Of a stretch of 64,000 bases of DNA, positions 52,602 to 61,069 are shown piece after piece. The position numbers and the translations under genes were made by a program. Source of the DNA: Chitinophagaceae bacterium BSSC1 (GTDB lineage: Bacteria > Bacteroidota > Bacteroidia > Chitinophagales > Chitinophagaceae); NCBI GenBank assembly GCA_002256435.1, contig NKJC01000002.1, positions 291,996 to 355,995 on the forward strand, written 5' to 3'. The stretch's first letter is position 1; every line of letters starts with the position of its first letter. Below the pieces are notes generated by a model. It had not been told where the DNA came from and did no database searches. It saw only the letters and a program-made list of their open reading frames with translations.

Positions 52602-54140
52602 TTATCCTTGGTATTCATCATCTTCTTCCTCGTTTAGGTCAAATTGTCCAAGATTCATCATGCTACCCATCAAATCTTTGAACTCAATCTTTCCGTCAAT
52701 ATTTCTTTTGCTGATCATAGAATAAGCAGCTAATCCATGTAATACAAATTCCATTAATAGTGCATTCTCTGTTTCACTAGCATGAGGATAGTGTTTTTTA
52801 ACTATCCCATACAAGCCATCTACTTGGTATAAAGCAGCAATTTTAGCATCGTCCTTCATATCTAATAAAAGGTCTACATGCTTACCTCCATCAAACCAAC
52901 GGATAATGGATTTATAAGGATTCTCCGGCTCTTTTTCTTCTGCAGATTTTTTACCCGTTCCGCGTTTCTTTTTAATCTGATCTGGGTTGGGAAAATATTG
53001 CACAAACTGAGACCTAATGGATTTATCTAAAAGTTGCACAGCAACTTGATAAGGCCCTTCCTGTTCGCCTTCATAGACCAACTCTATTTTACCTGTAATG
53101 GCTGGAATAATCCCCTGCAAATCTGAGATCCAAACTTGTGTGTGTTTTTCACCGTGTATGATGGCCCTTCTTTCTGCTGCGCTGATGGCGTTTTCATAAG
53201 CTGCAATGGTTAGCCTTGCACTAACCCCACTTTTCTTGTCAACGTATTCATTGTTTCTAGCTTCAAAGGCAATTTGCTCTACCAGTCTTTTTAATAAATC
53301 ACTAATGGAAACCTTTTCCATCTGCACGGGCAATAAGTTAGCCTCTTGTTCTGTAATAGCCAAAGATGTTTCCATGGTCTTTGGATAATGTGTAAGAATC
53401 TGACTTTCAATCCTATCTTTTAGAGGTGTAACAATGCTACCGCGATTGGTATAGTCTTCCGGATTGGCTGTGAATACAAACAATATATCAAGTGGCATCC
53501 TTAATTTGAAACCACGAATTTGAATATCACCCTCCTGCAAAATATTGAATAGCGCTACTTGAATCCTGGCTTGCAAATCAGGCAATTCATTGATCACAAA
53601 AATGCCTCGATTGCTTCTAGGAATAATACCATAATGAATAACTTCTTCATCCGAAAAACTCAGTTTTAAGTTGGCCGCTTTAATGGGATCTATGTCTCCA
53701 ATTAAATCAGCCACACTTACATCGGGCGTAGCCAATTTTTCGCCATAGCGTTCATTTCTATTGACCCAATGAATGGGTGTATCATCTCCTAACTTGGCAA
53801 TCAGGTCACGAGAATACTTGCTCAGAGGATTAAATGGGTCATCATTGACCTCTGACCCAGCAATGGTAGGTACCCACTCATCTAATAATTCCACCATTTG
53901 CCTGGCCATTCTGGTCTTGGCTTGTCCCCTAAGACCTAAATACAAAATATTATGCCTACTGAGCAAGGCCCTTTCCGTATCTGGGATCACCGTGTCTTCA
54001 TAACCCATAATGCCTTCAAAAGGATTTTCTTTTGATTGCATTTTCAAAATCAAGTTTTCCCTGATTTCTTCTTTTACGGTTTTAGAACGGTAACCACTCT
54101 TAATCAATTCTCCTAAAGTCTGTATCTGTTGCTTGCTCAT
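52602..54140 (-). CDS. MoxR/magnesium-chelatase-like AAA+ ATPase
   Basis: 512 residues. The AAA+ core has Walker A-like HNILYLGLRGQAKTRMARQ, Walker B region GIFVINELPDLQARIQVALFNILQEG, sensor 1 DILFVFTANPEDYTNRG and an arginine region DRIES. The C-terminal 150 residues are charged and unassigned (KKKRGTGKKSAEEKEPENPY). MoxR ATPases work with VWA proteins to assemble or activate other proteins. Here the VWA gene starts the pair and this one follows after nine bases. It resembles the RavA/ViaA arrangement in principle; the client is unknown. Confidence 0.87.
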   Translation of the reverse strand: MSKQQIQTLGELIKSGYRSKTVKEEIRENLILKMQSKENPFEGIMGYEDTVIPDTERALLSRHNILYLGLRGQAKTRMARQMVELLDEWVPTIAGSEVNDDPFNPLSKYSRDLIAKLGDDTPIHWVNRNERYGEKLATPDVSVADLIGDIDPIKAANLKLSFSDEEVIHYGIIPRSNRGIFVINELPDLQARIQVALFNILQEGDIQIRGFKLRMPLDILFVFTANPEDYTNRGSIVTPLKDRIESQILTHYPKTMETSLAITEQEANLLPVQMEKVSISDLLKRLVEQIAFEARNNEYVDKKSGVSARLTIAAYENAISAAERRAIIHGEKHTQVWISDLQGIIPAITGKIELVYEGEQEGPYQVAVQLLDKSIRSQFVQYFPNPDQIKKKRGTGKKSAEEKEPENPYKSIIRWFDGGKHVDLLLDMKDDAKIAALYQVDGLYGIVKKHYPHASETENALLMEFVLHGLAAYSMISKRNIDGKIEFKDLMGSMMNLGQFDLNEEEDDEYQG

Positions 54141-54149
54141 GTGTTGCTG

Positions 54150-55247
54150 TTAATAAACGGTTTTGTTTTTGCCACTTTCAAAATCTTTGAACAGAAATGC
54201 ACCTAATTTATCCAAGGATGCAAAAAATGCTTTGCCATGATTGGTCTCTGTAAACTCCTGAACAAAGCTCTGAAGATAAGGGTCAGAAGCAATCATGAAT
54301 GTGGTGATGGGAATTTTTAATTTTTTACACTGGGCCGCCAGATTAATACACCTGTTGACCACTTTGCGATCCAAACCAAAACTATTCTTATAATATTTTT
54401 TACCAATTTTCAAACAGGTGGGTTTACCATCTGTGATCATGAAAATCTGTTTGTTGGGATTCTTTTGTTTTCGCAACAAGTCCATGGCCAATTCCAAACC
54501 GGCAACGGTATTGGTATGATAGGGCCCAACTTGTAAATAAGGCAGGTCTTTGATTTCTATACTCCATGCATCATTTCCAAAAACCACAATATCCAACGTG
54601 TCTTTGGGATAGCGGGTAGTAATGAGTTCACTGAGTGCCATGGCCACTTTTTTGGCAGGCGTAATCCTGTCTTCTCCATATAAAATCATGGAATGAGAGA
54701 TATCAATCATCAACACGGTAGAAGTCTGGCTTTTAAAATCAGACTCTCTAATTTGTAAATCATCTTCCCTCATGGAAAAACTTTCTACACCATGATTGAT
54801 CTGAGCATTTCTAATGCTTTCTGTAAAATCAATTTGTTCTAGAGAGTCACCAAATTGAAATGGTCTTGTATCTGGATTTAATTCATCACCCCTTCCCTGT
54901 TTATTAGTTTGGTGACTTCCCTGTTTTGCTTTCTTGAGCTTCCCAAAAATCTCTTCTAGGCTTTTTTTGCGAATGGTTTGTTCTGACTTTCCCGTAATCT
55001 TAAAACTCCCGTCTTGGGGATTTTCCTTGAGATAACCATTCTCTTTGAGGTCCTCAATAAAATCGCCCATGCCATAATCCTTGTCTGTTAAATGGTACTG
55101 TCTGTCTAGTTCATTTAACCAAGACAGGGCCTCTGTTGCATCTCCATTGGTATGTGTAAGCAATTGCGTAAAAATGTCTAGCAATTGTTCAAACTTGGAG
55201 CTTGCACCCTGATTAGGCTGAAATTGAATAAAACGGTGTCCGATCAT
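54150..55247 (-). CDS. VWA-domain protein, partner of the MoxR ATPase
   Basis: 365 residues without signal peptide. The C-terminal von Willebrand factor A domain (about 170-350) has the MIDAS motif LMIDISHSMILYGEDR (DxSxS), a Thr in TNTVAGLELAM and the Asp of MITDGKPTC. The N-terminal half is helical and charged (FGKLKKAKQGSHQTNKQGRG). It lies upstream of the MoxR gene in the same operon. Cytoplasmic MoxR/VWA pairs act as chaperone-like metal-insertion or complex-remodelling systems in characterised cases; here it is inference. Confidence 0.87.
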   Translation of the reverse strand: MIGHRFIQFQPNQGASSKFEQLLDIFTQLLTHTNGDATEALSWLNELDRQYHLTDKDYGMGDFIEDLKENGYLKENPQDGSFKITGKSEQTIRKKSLEEIFGKLKKAKQGSHQTNKQGRGDELNPDTRPFQFGDSLEQIDFTESIRNAQINHGVESFSMREDDLQIRESDFKSQTSTVLMIDISHSMILYGEDRITPAKKVAMALSELITTRYPKDTLDIVVFGNDAWSIEIKDLPYLQVGPYHTNTVAGLELAMDLLRKQKNPNKQIFMITDGKPTCLKIGKKYYKNSFGLDRKVVNRCINLAAQCKKLKIPITTFMIASDPYLQSFVQEFTETNHGKAFFASLDKLGAFLFKDFESGKNKTVY

Positions 55248-55313
55248 AATGGGAATCTACAAAAGAATTGGAAACTACTAAAGACTATAACAAGGAATTG
55301 ATGAATAAGTTCT

Positions 55314-55346
55314 AAAAAAGATGCCCGGACTTTTGTCCAGGCATCA
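55314..55346 (-). terminator. Terminator after the DUF2723 gene
   Basis: On the minus strand GATGCCTGGAC and GTCCGGGCATC pair (one G-T) around AAAA, then TTTTTT. It separates the DUF2723 gene from the VWA/MoxR pair. Confidence 0.9.
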
Positions 55347-55367
55347 CTACATATATTTATTGACTGA

Positions 55368-58300
55368 TTACTTATTCACAGAATCAGCAGACATCATCTT
55401 TCCAGGTATTTGAATCCTTGGATTGTAAATGGTCTGAATCTGCTCTAAGCCTTGTAAATAGCTTTCTGCCATTCTTTTTTCATCGGCCATCTGATCAACT
55501 TTATCTCCAGTAAGACCATTGTAAAACTTAACCTGTTGTTGTAGGTCTTTTTTCACTGAGGCGGCTACCTTATTGGCTAAGGTAGTATCACCAGCCATTA
55601 AACATGCTTCTAAGAATAATAAAGAGTTCTTATTATGCATATTTCCACGGCTAACCATACCATATGAGAAGTTTTCATCCAACATCATTTTATCTACTAA
55701 TTGCAAGGCTTTTTTAGCTTCTTCTTTTCTGTTTTTAGCAGAAAGGTCAATGGCTAGTTCAGCATATGCATTTCTAATGGTATTTAAGTGTCTGCGGTTT
55801 TCTTCATCAAAATACACTCCTTTTACATTGGCATTACCAAAGGCAAAATTGTTCATTGCTTTAGACAGCATCCAATCTGTATTTACCCTGCTATTTTGAA
55901 CAGGTACCAATCTAAAACTCAAACCATCTCTTCTTAAGAATTGGTCAAATCCAAGATCCACACCTGGGTTGGTGAAATAGATGGGGCGTTTCCATTTGTT
56001 AGCAGCAATAATATTCAATACAGCTAGGTCATTTTTCATCAAAGAACCCTTAGGAATATCAAACCTCATTTCTCCAACAATGCTATCTGTAGCATTGGCC
56101 ACTTTGTTTTTCAAAACAAAATCCTTATCAACTGGAACAGCAAATTTTCTAACTGGGAAACTGTTCAAAGGCTCAGATCCGCGGCTATTGTCTAATTTGT
56201 CTGCGTCATCACTACCCACATAATTCTTCATCACATCATATAGGTCATAATAACGGTCTTCTGGAATATTGGGTCTTGGTGAGTAAACAATATAATCACG
56301 CTTGCCTGCTTCAATTTGCTCAGCAGACCAAATTACGTCTATGCTATCACTCTGGTTTACTTTGTAACGCAATTGGTTAATGTACCAATCAATACCTAAT
56401 AAGCTATAGTTAATCACACGAATATCTGGCCTAATGCCCTCTACTTCTTGTGCATACCAAAGCGGATATGTATCATTATCGCCAAAGGAGAACAAGATGG
56501 CATTTGGTGCACAGCTTTCTAAATAGTCTTTAGCCAAGTCTCTAGAAAGTACTTTTTGACTACGGTCATGGTCATCCCACTCTTGTTGAGCCATTAAAGT
56601 TGGTACGGCAAAGAAACAAAGCACGGTAGCCGCAATAGCTGCCACTTGCTGAGAGAGCTTAGAAGAGAACCAGTCACGCACTTTTAATACCCCAAGTCCA
56701 ATCCAAACAGCAAATGCATAGAAAGACCCTACATAAGCATAGTCACGTTCACGTGGTTGGTATCCTGCTTGGTTCAAATAAATGACAATAGCAAATCCTG
56801 TAAAGAAGAACATTAGAAAGTTCACTACGCCATCATCACTGCGCTGCTTGAACTGATAAAACAGTCCAATTAAACCAAGGATAAAGGGCAACAAGAATAA
56901 TTTGTTATTGGCTTTATTGTTCTTCATACTATCTGGCATCAAAGACTGATCGCCATACAACATATTATCAATAAAAGAAATTCCGGTAATCCAGTTACCA
57001 TCACGGATATTGCCCAAGAACATTCCCTGAACGTCATTTTGCTTACCAGAGAAATTCCACATAAAGTAGCGGAAATACATCCAATAGAACTGATAACCCA
57101 CCAAGAATTTTACGTTATCTGCCTGTGTAGGAGAACGATCATATCCTCCATCTTTTAAGCGATTAATATTTAAGAAATAGGCATAGTAATCAGCATGATT
57201 CTGGTCATTACTTGCATCCCAAACCCTTGGGAAAACCATTTTGTCTTCTGCTTGATACAAGTATTTTCTATCTGGTCCAATTTCAATGTATTTGTCACGG
57301 GCTTTCTCATATTTCATAGCCCCATTTTTTACATCTACTGGTTGCGCATTAAACTTTTGACCATAGACCAAGGGGAAATCACCATATTGTTCCCTACCCA
57401 AATAACCCACCAAACTCATTGGATTGTCTACATTGTACATGTCTACAGAAGGATTGGCATTACTTCTAATCATGGTAGTTACATAAGTACTATAACCAAT
57501 GAGCATAAATGCCAAAGACCAAAGACTGATGCGTAAATAGGCCCAGTTCTTTTTGGCAGCATAGTTTAATCCATAACCTATTAATACAGCCAATAAAACA
57601 AAGAAAGTGATAAACCCACTAAAGAATGGAAGACCCATTAAGTTGACAAACCAACGGTCAAAACTTCCTGCTAGTTTAACAGTGTATTGAATTACACCCA
57701 CCTGAATAATTCCAGTAATGGCACAACCAATCACAAAGAAGATATAGATACCACCATAATGTGCTTTCTGGTCTTTATTCCATTTTTCAACCAAGAACAA
57801 AAGACCAATAGCCGCTAAGGTTCCAAAAATCATTAATCCACCCATAGTGGCATCCATGGTCAATCCACGATCTTCATTTACTTCACCGTTGGCAAGCACC
57901 AAAGCACTTACAAAAGCCAATGCCCCACCAATGGCAATAATGCGTAAAAACCATTTGCGCAGATTAGCGTAATTGAAACTGTCTTTCTTTTTAAAATAAT
58001 ACACCATTACTATGGCAGGTATTGTCAAGAGGTTCAATAAGTGAACCCCAATAGACAAGCCCATCATAAAGAAGATAAACACAATCCATTTGTCTGCACC
58101 TTCTTCTTCAGCATGGTTCTCCCATTTAAGGATGGCCCAAAATACAATTGCAGTAAAGAAACTAGACAAAGCATATACTTCACCCTCTACTGCACTATAC
58201 CAAAATGAATCAGAGAAAGTATATGCCAAAGCACCTACTACACCTGCTCCCATAATGGACCAAATCTGATAACTACTTAAAGTATCGGTAGTCTTAACCA

Positions 58301-58616
58301 TCACAATCTTGCGTGCAAAATGGGTAATGGTCCAGAACAAAAATAAAATGGTAAATCCACTAGCCAGTGCACTCATCACGTTCACTGCTTTTGCAGCAGT
58401 GAGTGGATTGTCACCAAACAAAACAATGAATACCCTACCTAGGATCACAAACAATGGCGCTCCCGGAGGATGCGGAATCTGTAGTTTAAAACAGCTACTC
58501 ACAAACTCACCACAATCCCAGAAGCTTCCACCCGCTTCAGCGGTCATGATGTACACGGTACAGGCTACAAAAGCCACTACCCAACCAACAATGTTATTGA
58601 TCCGATTAAATTGCAT
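55368..58616 (-). CDS. DUF2723 polytopic membrane protein (putative GT-C glycosyltransferase)
   Basis: The ATG at 58616 (MQFNRINNIVGWVVAF) is preferred to the tracked start at 58643; about 1082 residues. The N-terminal DUF2723 domain includes TAEAGGSFWDCGEFVSSCFKLQIPHPPGAPL, whose acidic residues in the first loop resemble GT-C enzymes. Around a dozen membrane helices extend to about residue 680 (YQPRERDYAYVGSFYAFAVW). A soluble part follows (NAILFSFGDNDTYPLWYAQE, IRPDIRVINYSLLGIDWY) and a helical C-terminus. Members are near-universal in Bacteroidota and have been linked to protein O-glycosylation; activity here is inferred. Confidence 0.88.
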   Translation of the reverse strand: MQFNRINNIVGWVVAFVACTVYIMTAEAGGSFWDCGEFVSSCFKLQIPHPPGAPLFVILGRVFIVLFGDNPLTAAKAVNVMSALASGFTILFLFWTITHFARKIVMVKTTDTLSSYQIWSIMGAGVVGALAYTFSDSFWYSAVEGEVYALSSFFTAIVFWAILKWENHAEEEGADKWIVFIFFMMGLSIGVHLLNLLTIPAIVMVYYFKKKDSFNYANLRKWFLRIIAIGGALAFVSALVLANGEVNEDRGLTMDATMGGLMIFGTLAAIGLLFLVEKWNKDQKAHYGGIYIFFVIGCAITGIIQVGVIQYTVKLAGSFDRWFVNLMGLPFFSGFITFFVLLAVLIGYGLNYAAKKNWAYLRISLWSLAFMLIGYSTYVTTMIRSNANPSVDMYNVDNPMSLVGYLGREQYGDFPLVYGQKFNAQPVDVKNGAMKYEKARDKYIEIGPDRKYLYQAEDKMVFPRVWDASNDQNHADYYAYFLNINRLKDGGYDRSPTQADNVKFLVGYQFYWMYFRYFMWNFSGKQNDVQGMFLGNIRDGNWITGISFIDNMLYGDQSLMPDSMKNNKANNKLFLLPFILGLIGLFYQFKQRSDDGVVNFLMFFFTGFAIVIYLNQAGYQPRERDYAYVGSFYAFAVWIGLGVLKVRDWFSSKLSQQVAAIAATVLCFFAVPTLMAQQEWDDHDRSQKVLSRDLAKDYLESCAPNAILFSFGDNDTYPLWYAQEVEGIRPDIRVINYSLLGIDWYINQLRYKVNQSDSIDVIWSAEQIEAGKRDYIVYSPRPNIPEDRYYDLYDVMKNYVGSDDADKLDNSRGSEPLNSFPVRKFAVPVDKDFVLKNKVANATDSIVGEMRFDIPKGSLMKNDLAVLNIIAANKWKRPIYFTNPGVDLGFDQFLRRDGLSFRLVPVQNSRVNTDWMLSKAMNNFAFGNANVKGVYFDEENRRHLNTIRNAYAELAIDLSAKNRKEEAKKALQLVDKMMLDENFSYGMVSRGNMHNKNSLLFLEACLMAGDTTLANKVAASVKKDLQQQVKFYNGLTGDKVDQMADEKRMAESYLQGLEQIQTIYNPRIQIPGKMMSADSVNK

Positions 58617-58734
58617 ACGGTTTTGGTTTTTTAAGACTGGCAAACATACCTTAATAATCCTAAAATGGAAAAACTGACACCCTCTTTTATGATATTTAAG
58701 AAAATCTTAGACCTTGATTTGAAACAAGATGCCA

Positions 58735-59187
58735 TCATTGGCAACTACAGGCCCATTCCTTACCCAAATCAATACAGGTAACAACCGTTACTTCATCAGC
58801 ACAAGGTGCAAAAATGACCCTGACCCTTTGCCCGTCATCCGTTATCCCTTCTACCGCATATTTTTTCTGGCAATCAGCCACTTGAAGGGAGCTTTTCTTG
58901 TAGTTGATGGTTCCATTGAGCAAGATTGCTTCAATTTCTTTTTCGGAAATTTGTCTACAATCCATTCTACACCTAGCGTGTTTAGAATAATTCATTTTGG
59001 CTGGATGTCTATTTAACCCTCTTGGTTCAGATGCCACAGTTGGCTTGGGGTTACTGGTCTTTTTGGTAGTAGGTTTAACAGTAGGATCCTTGGTTGGCTG
59101 GCGCGATTCTTGACATTTTTTCAGTCCAAAAGAAAGCAAGGCAAGGAAAATCAATCCAAGATAAGGGGCTGCTTTTTTAAAATTCAT
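58735..59187 (-). CDS. DUF4258 protein with N-terminal membrane anchor
   Basis: The ATG at 59187 is preferred to the tracked start at 59283; 150 residues. One hydrophobic segment (APYLGLIFLALLSFGL) is followed by a Pro/Thr/Lys linker. The C-terminal DUF4258 domain (about 70-140) reads YSKHARCRMDCRQISEKEIEAIL, YAVEGITDDGQRVRVIFAPCADEVTVVTCIDLG, with the His and Arg typical of this RelE/BrnT-like fold. Extra cysteines occur (CRMDC, ADCQKK, FAPCADE, WACSC). An envelope location makes a toxin role unlikely. It is divergent from mtaB. Confidence 0.75.
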   Translation of the reverse strand: MNFKKAAPYLGLIFLALLSFGLKKCQESRQPTKDPTVKPTTKKTSNPKPTVASEPRGLNRHPAKMNYSKHARCRMDCRQISEKEIEAILLNGTINYKKSSLQVADCQKKYAVEGITDDGQRVRVIFAPCADEVTVVTCIDLGKEWACSCQ

Positions 59188-59238
59188 GTTTAAACTGCTT
59201 TGAAAGGGCCAATTTACAGCATTTTGACTTTGGCTTGT

Positions 59239-59246
59239 TATCTTTG
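59239..59246 (+). promoter_or_regulatory. -7 box (TATCTTTG) seven bases before mtaB
   Basis: TATCTTTG ends seven bases before the preferred ATG at 59254. This supports that start over the tracked upstream start at 59200 and implies a very short leader. Confidence 0.45.
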
Positions 59247-59253
59247 CGCCTCT

Positions 59254-60534
59254 ATGGAAAAGAAGCGTTCGGTGGCCTTTCACACCCTTGGGTGCAAATT
59301 AAATTTCTCCGAGACCTCTACACTTTCTAGATTAATGGAAAATGGAGGTTTTGAGAAAAAGGACTTTTTTGAAGACCTGGCCGATGTGTATGTGATCAAT
59401 ACCTGCTCTGTTACAGACAATGCAGACAAAGAATGCCGCCAATTGGTGCGCAGGATTCAGCGCAAATCTCCGGAAAGCTTTGTTGTGATTACGGGTTGTT
59501 ATGCTCAGTTAAAGCCAAATGAAATTGCCAGTATTCCCGGTGTTGATTTGGTTCTTGGAGCTGGAGAAAAGTTTAATATTATTGAACATATTAGTCAATT
59601 GACCAAGGGAGATTCTGGCAAAGTCTGTTCCTGTGATATTGAAGAAGTGACTGGATTTAATGCTTCTTTTTCCATGAATGACCGCACCCGCTCCTTTTTG
59701 AAAGTACAGGATGGATGCGATTATAATTGTTCATTTTGCACCATACCCATGGCAAGAGGCAAGAGCCGAAGCGACAATGTAGCCAATGTAGTTAGCAATG
59801 CCCAGCAACTAGCAGCGGATGGGGTAAAAGAAATTGTACTCACAGGGGTAAACCTAGGAGATTTTGGGAAGGGGCCTAACGGCGATTTGAAATACGAAGA
59901 AAACTTTGAAACCCTGATTCGTGCCTTGGATAAAGTGGAAGGAATTGAGCGATATAGAATCTCATCTATTGAACCCAACCTACTCACCAACAGTATCATT
60001 GATTGGGTAGCTGAAAGTAAAAAATTCATGCCCCATTTTCATATTCCATTGCAAAGTGGCAGCAATGAAATTTTGAAACTAATGCGCAGAAGGTATAAAA
60101 GAGAATTGTACCAAGAACGTGTAGCAAGAATCAAGGAGCTCATGCCCCATTGTGCCATAGGTGTTGACGTAATTGTAGGATTCCCTGGAGAAACCAATGC
60201 CCATTTTCAGGAAACTTTTGAATTCTTACACGAGTTAGACGTTTCATATTTACATGTATTCACCTATTCAGAAAGGGATCAAACCAAGGCCTTGGAAATT
60301 GAACCAGTGATTCCCATACATGTGAGAAACGAACGCAACAAGGTCTTACGTAATTTATCTTATCAAAAGCTCCAATATTTTACTGAGCAGCATTATAAAA
60401 GTAATAGAAAGGTCTTGTTTGAGAAGTTTGAGAAAAACGGAATGATGGAAGGCTATACAGATAATTACTTAAGAATTATAACTCCTTACAGAGCAGAATG
60501 GGCCAACCAAGTAGTAGACTGGACCATTCAATAA
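59254..60534 (+). CDS. mtaB: tRNA t6A37 methylthiotransferase (MtaB)
   Basis: 426 residues from ATG 59254. A radical-SAM enzyme that converts t6A37 to ms2t6A37 in tRNAs reading ANN codons. The N-terminal UPF0004 domain has FHTLGCKLNFSET, NTCSVTDNADKEC and VITGCYAQL, whose three cysteines bind the auxiliary cluster. The radical-SAM motif is VQDGCDYNCSFCTIPMARG (CxxxCxxC). HIPLQSGSNEILKLMRRRY and DVIVGFPGETNAHF follow, then a TRAM-like C-terminus. This pattern distinguishes MtaB from MiaB and RimO by length and the t6A-type motifs. It abuts the convergent NusG paralogue with no gap. Confidence 0.93.
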   Translation: MEKKRSVAFHTLGCKLNFSETSTLSRLMENGGFEKKDFFEDLADVYVINTCSVTDNADKECRQLVRRIQRKSPESFVVITGCYAQLKPNEIASIPGVDLVLGAGEKFNIIEHISQLTKGDSGKVCSCDIEEVTGFNASFSMNDRTRSFLKVQDGCDYNCSFCTIPMARGKSRSDNVANVVSNAQQLAADGVKEIVLTGVNLGDFGKGPNGDLKYEENFETLIRALDKVEGIERYRISSIEPNLLTNSIIDWVAESKKFMPHFHIPLQSGSNEILKLMRRRYKRELYQERVARIKELMPHCAIGVDVIVGFPGETNAHFQETFEFLHELDVSYLHVFTYSERDQTKALEIEPVIPIHVRNERNKVLRNLSYQKLQYFTEQHYKSNRKVLFEKFEKNGMMEGYTDNYLRIITPYRAEWANQVVDWTIQ

Positions 60535-61041
60535 TTAATACATAGGTTCCAAATATTCTGCAGGAAATTCTACCACCATTACCTGGCCCAAGCTTTCTAG
60601 TTTGACAAAGATTTTCTTTTTGGCATTCTTTAAAACTGTGCCTTCTTTGCCCATGAACACACCGTGTTTTACACAAACCTTGGTGGATTCTTCAAATCCT
60701 TCTTTTGCAATCAGTGAAATAATGGCTTCTTTTTCAGAAAGATAATGCTTGATCATATTGATCTCTTCATCACGGATTACCGCAGGCTTTCCTACATAAT
60801 GGACAAAATTGAGAATACCATCTACACTCAAAACCTTCACTTTGTCAATCAAATTAATGCGAACAAAGATGTAAGATTTAAATAAAGGTTCTTCTACTAC
60901 TTTCTTTCTATCGCTCCACTGTCTTTCAATCCTATTCAAAGGACACCAAGACTCAATGCCCCTTTTTATGAGTACTGAATCTATTTTCTTTTCCCATCTG
61001 GGTTTGGTGTACAAGGCATACCAATGCTTATCATTCTCCAT
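60535..61041 (-). CDS. NusG-paralogue transcription antiterminator (UpxY/LoaP-like)
   Basis: 168 residues. The NGN domain (about 5-100) starts HWYALYTKPRWEKKIDSVLIKRGIESWCP and has PLFKSYIFVRI. The KOW motif is near the end (VKHGVFMGKEGTVLKNAKKKIFVKLES). The divergent NGN and size match UpxY-type specialised NusG proteins that promote readthrough of long polysaccharide operons in Bacteroidota. No capsule or polysaccharide cluster lies in this window; its 3' neighbour is mtaB (convergent) and it lies 28 bases downstream of the prc-type protease gene. General NusG is unlikely, as no secE/rplK genes are present. Confidence 0.88.
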   Translation of the reverse strand: MENDKHWYALYTKPRWEKKIDSVLIKRGIESWCPLNRIERQWSDRKKVVEEPLFKSYIFVRINLIDKVKVLSVDGILNFVHYVGKPAVIRDEEINMIKHYLSEKEAIISLIAKEGFEESTKVCVKHGVFMGKEGTVLKNAKKKIFVKLESLGQVMVVEFPAEYLEPMY

Positions 61042-61069
61042 CTGCCAACAATCGTTTGTACTAGTTCAA

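Noticed and set aside
60535-61041. General transcription factor NusG
   Set aside because: No secE, rplK or rplA neighbours, and the NGN domain resembles the UpxY-type specialised paralogues.
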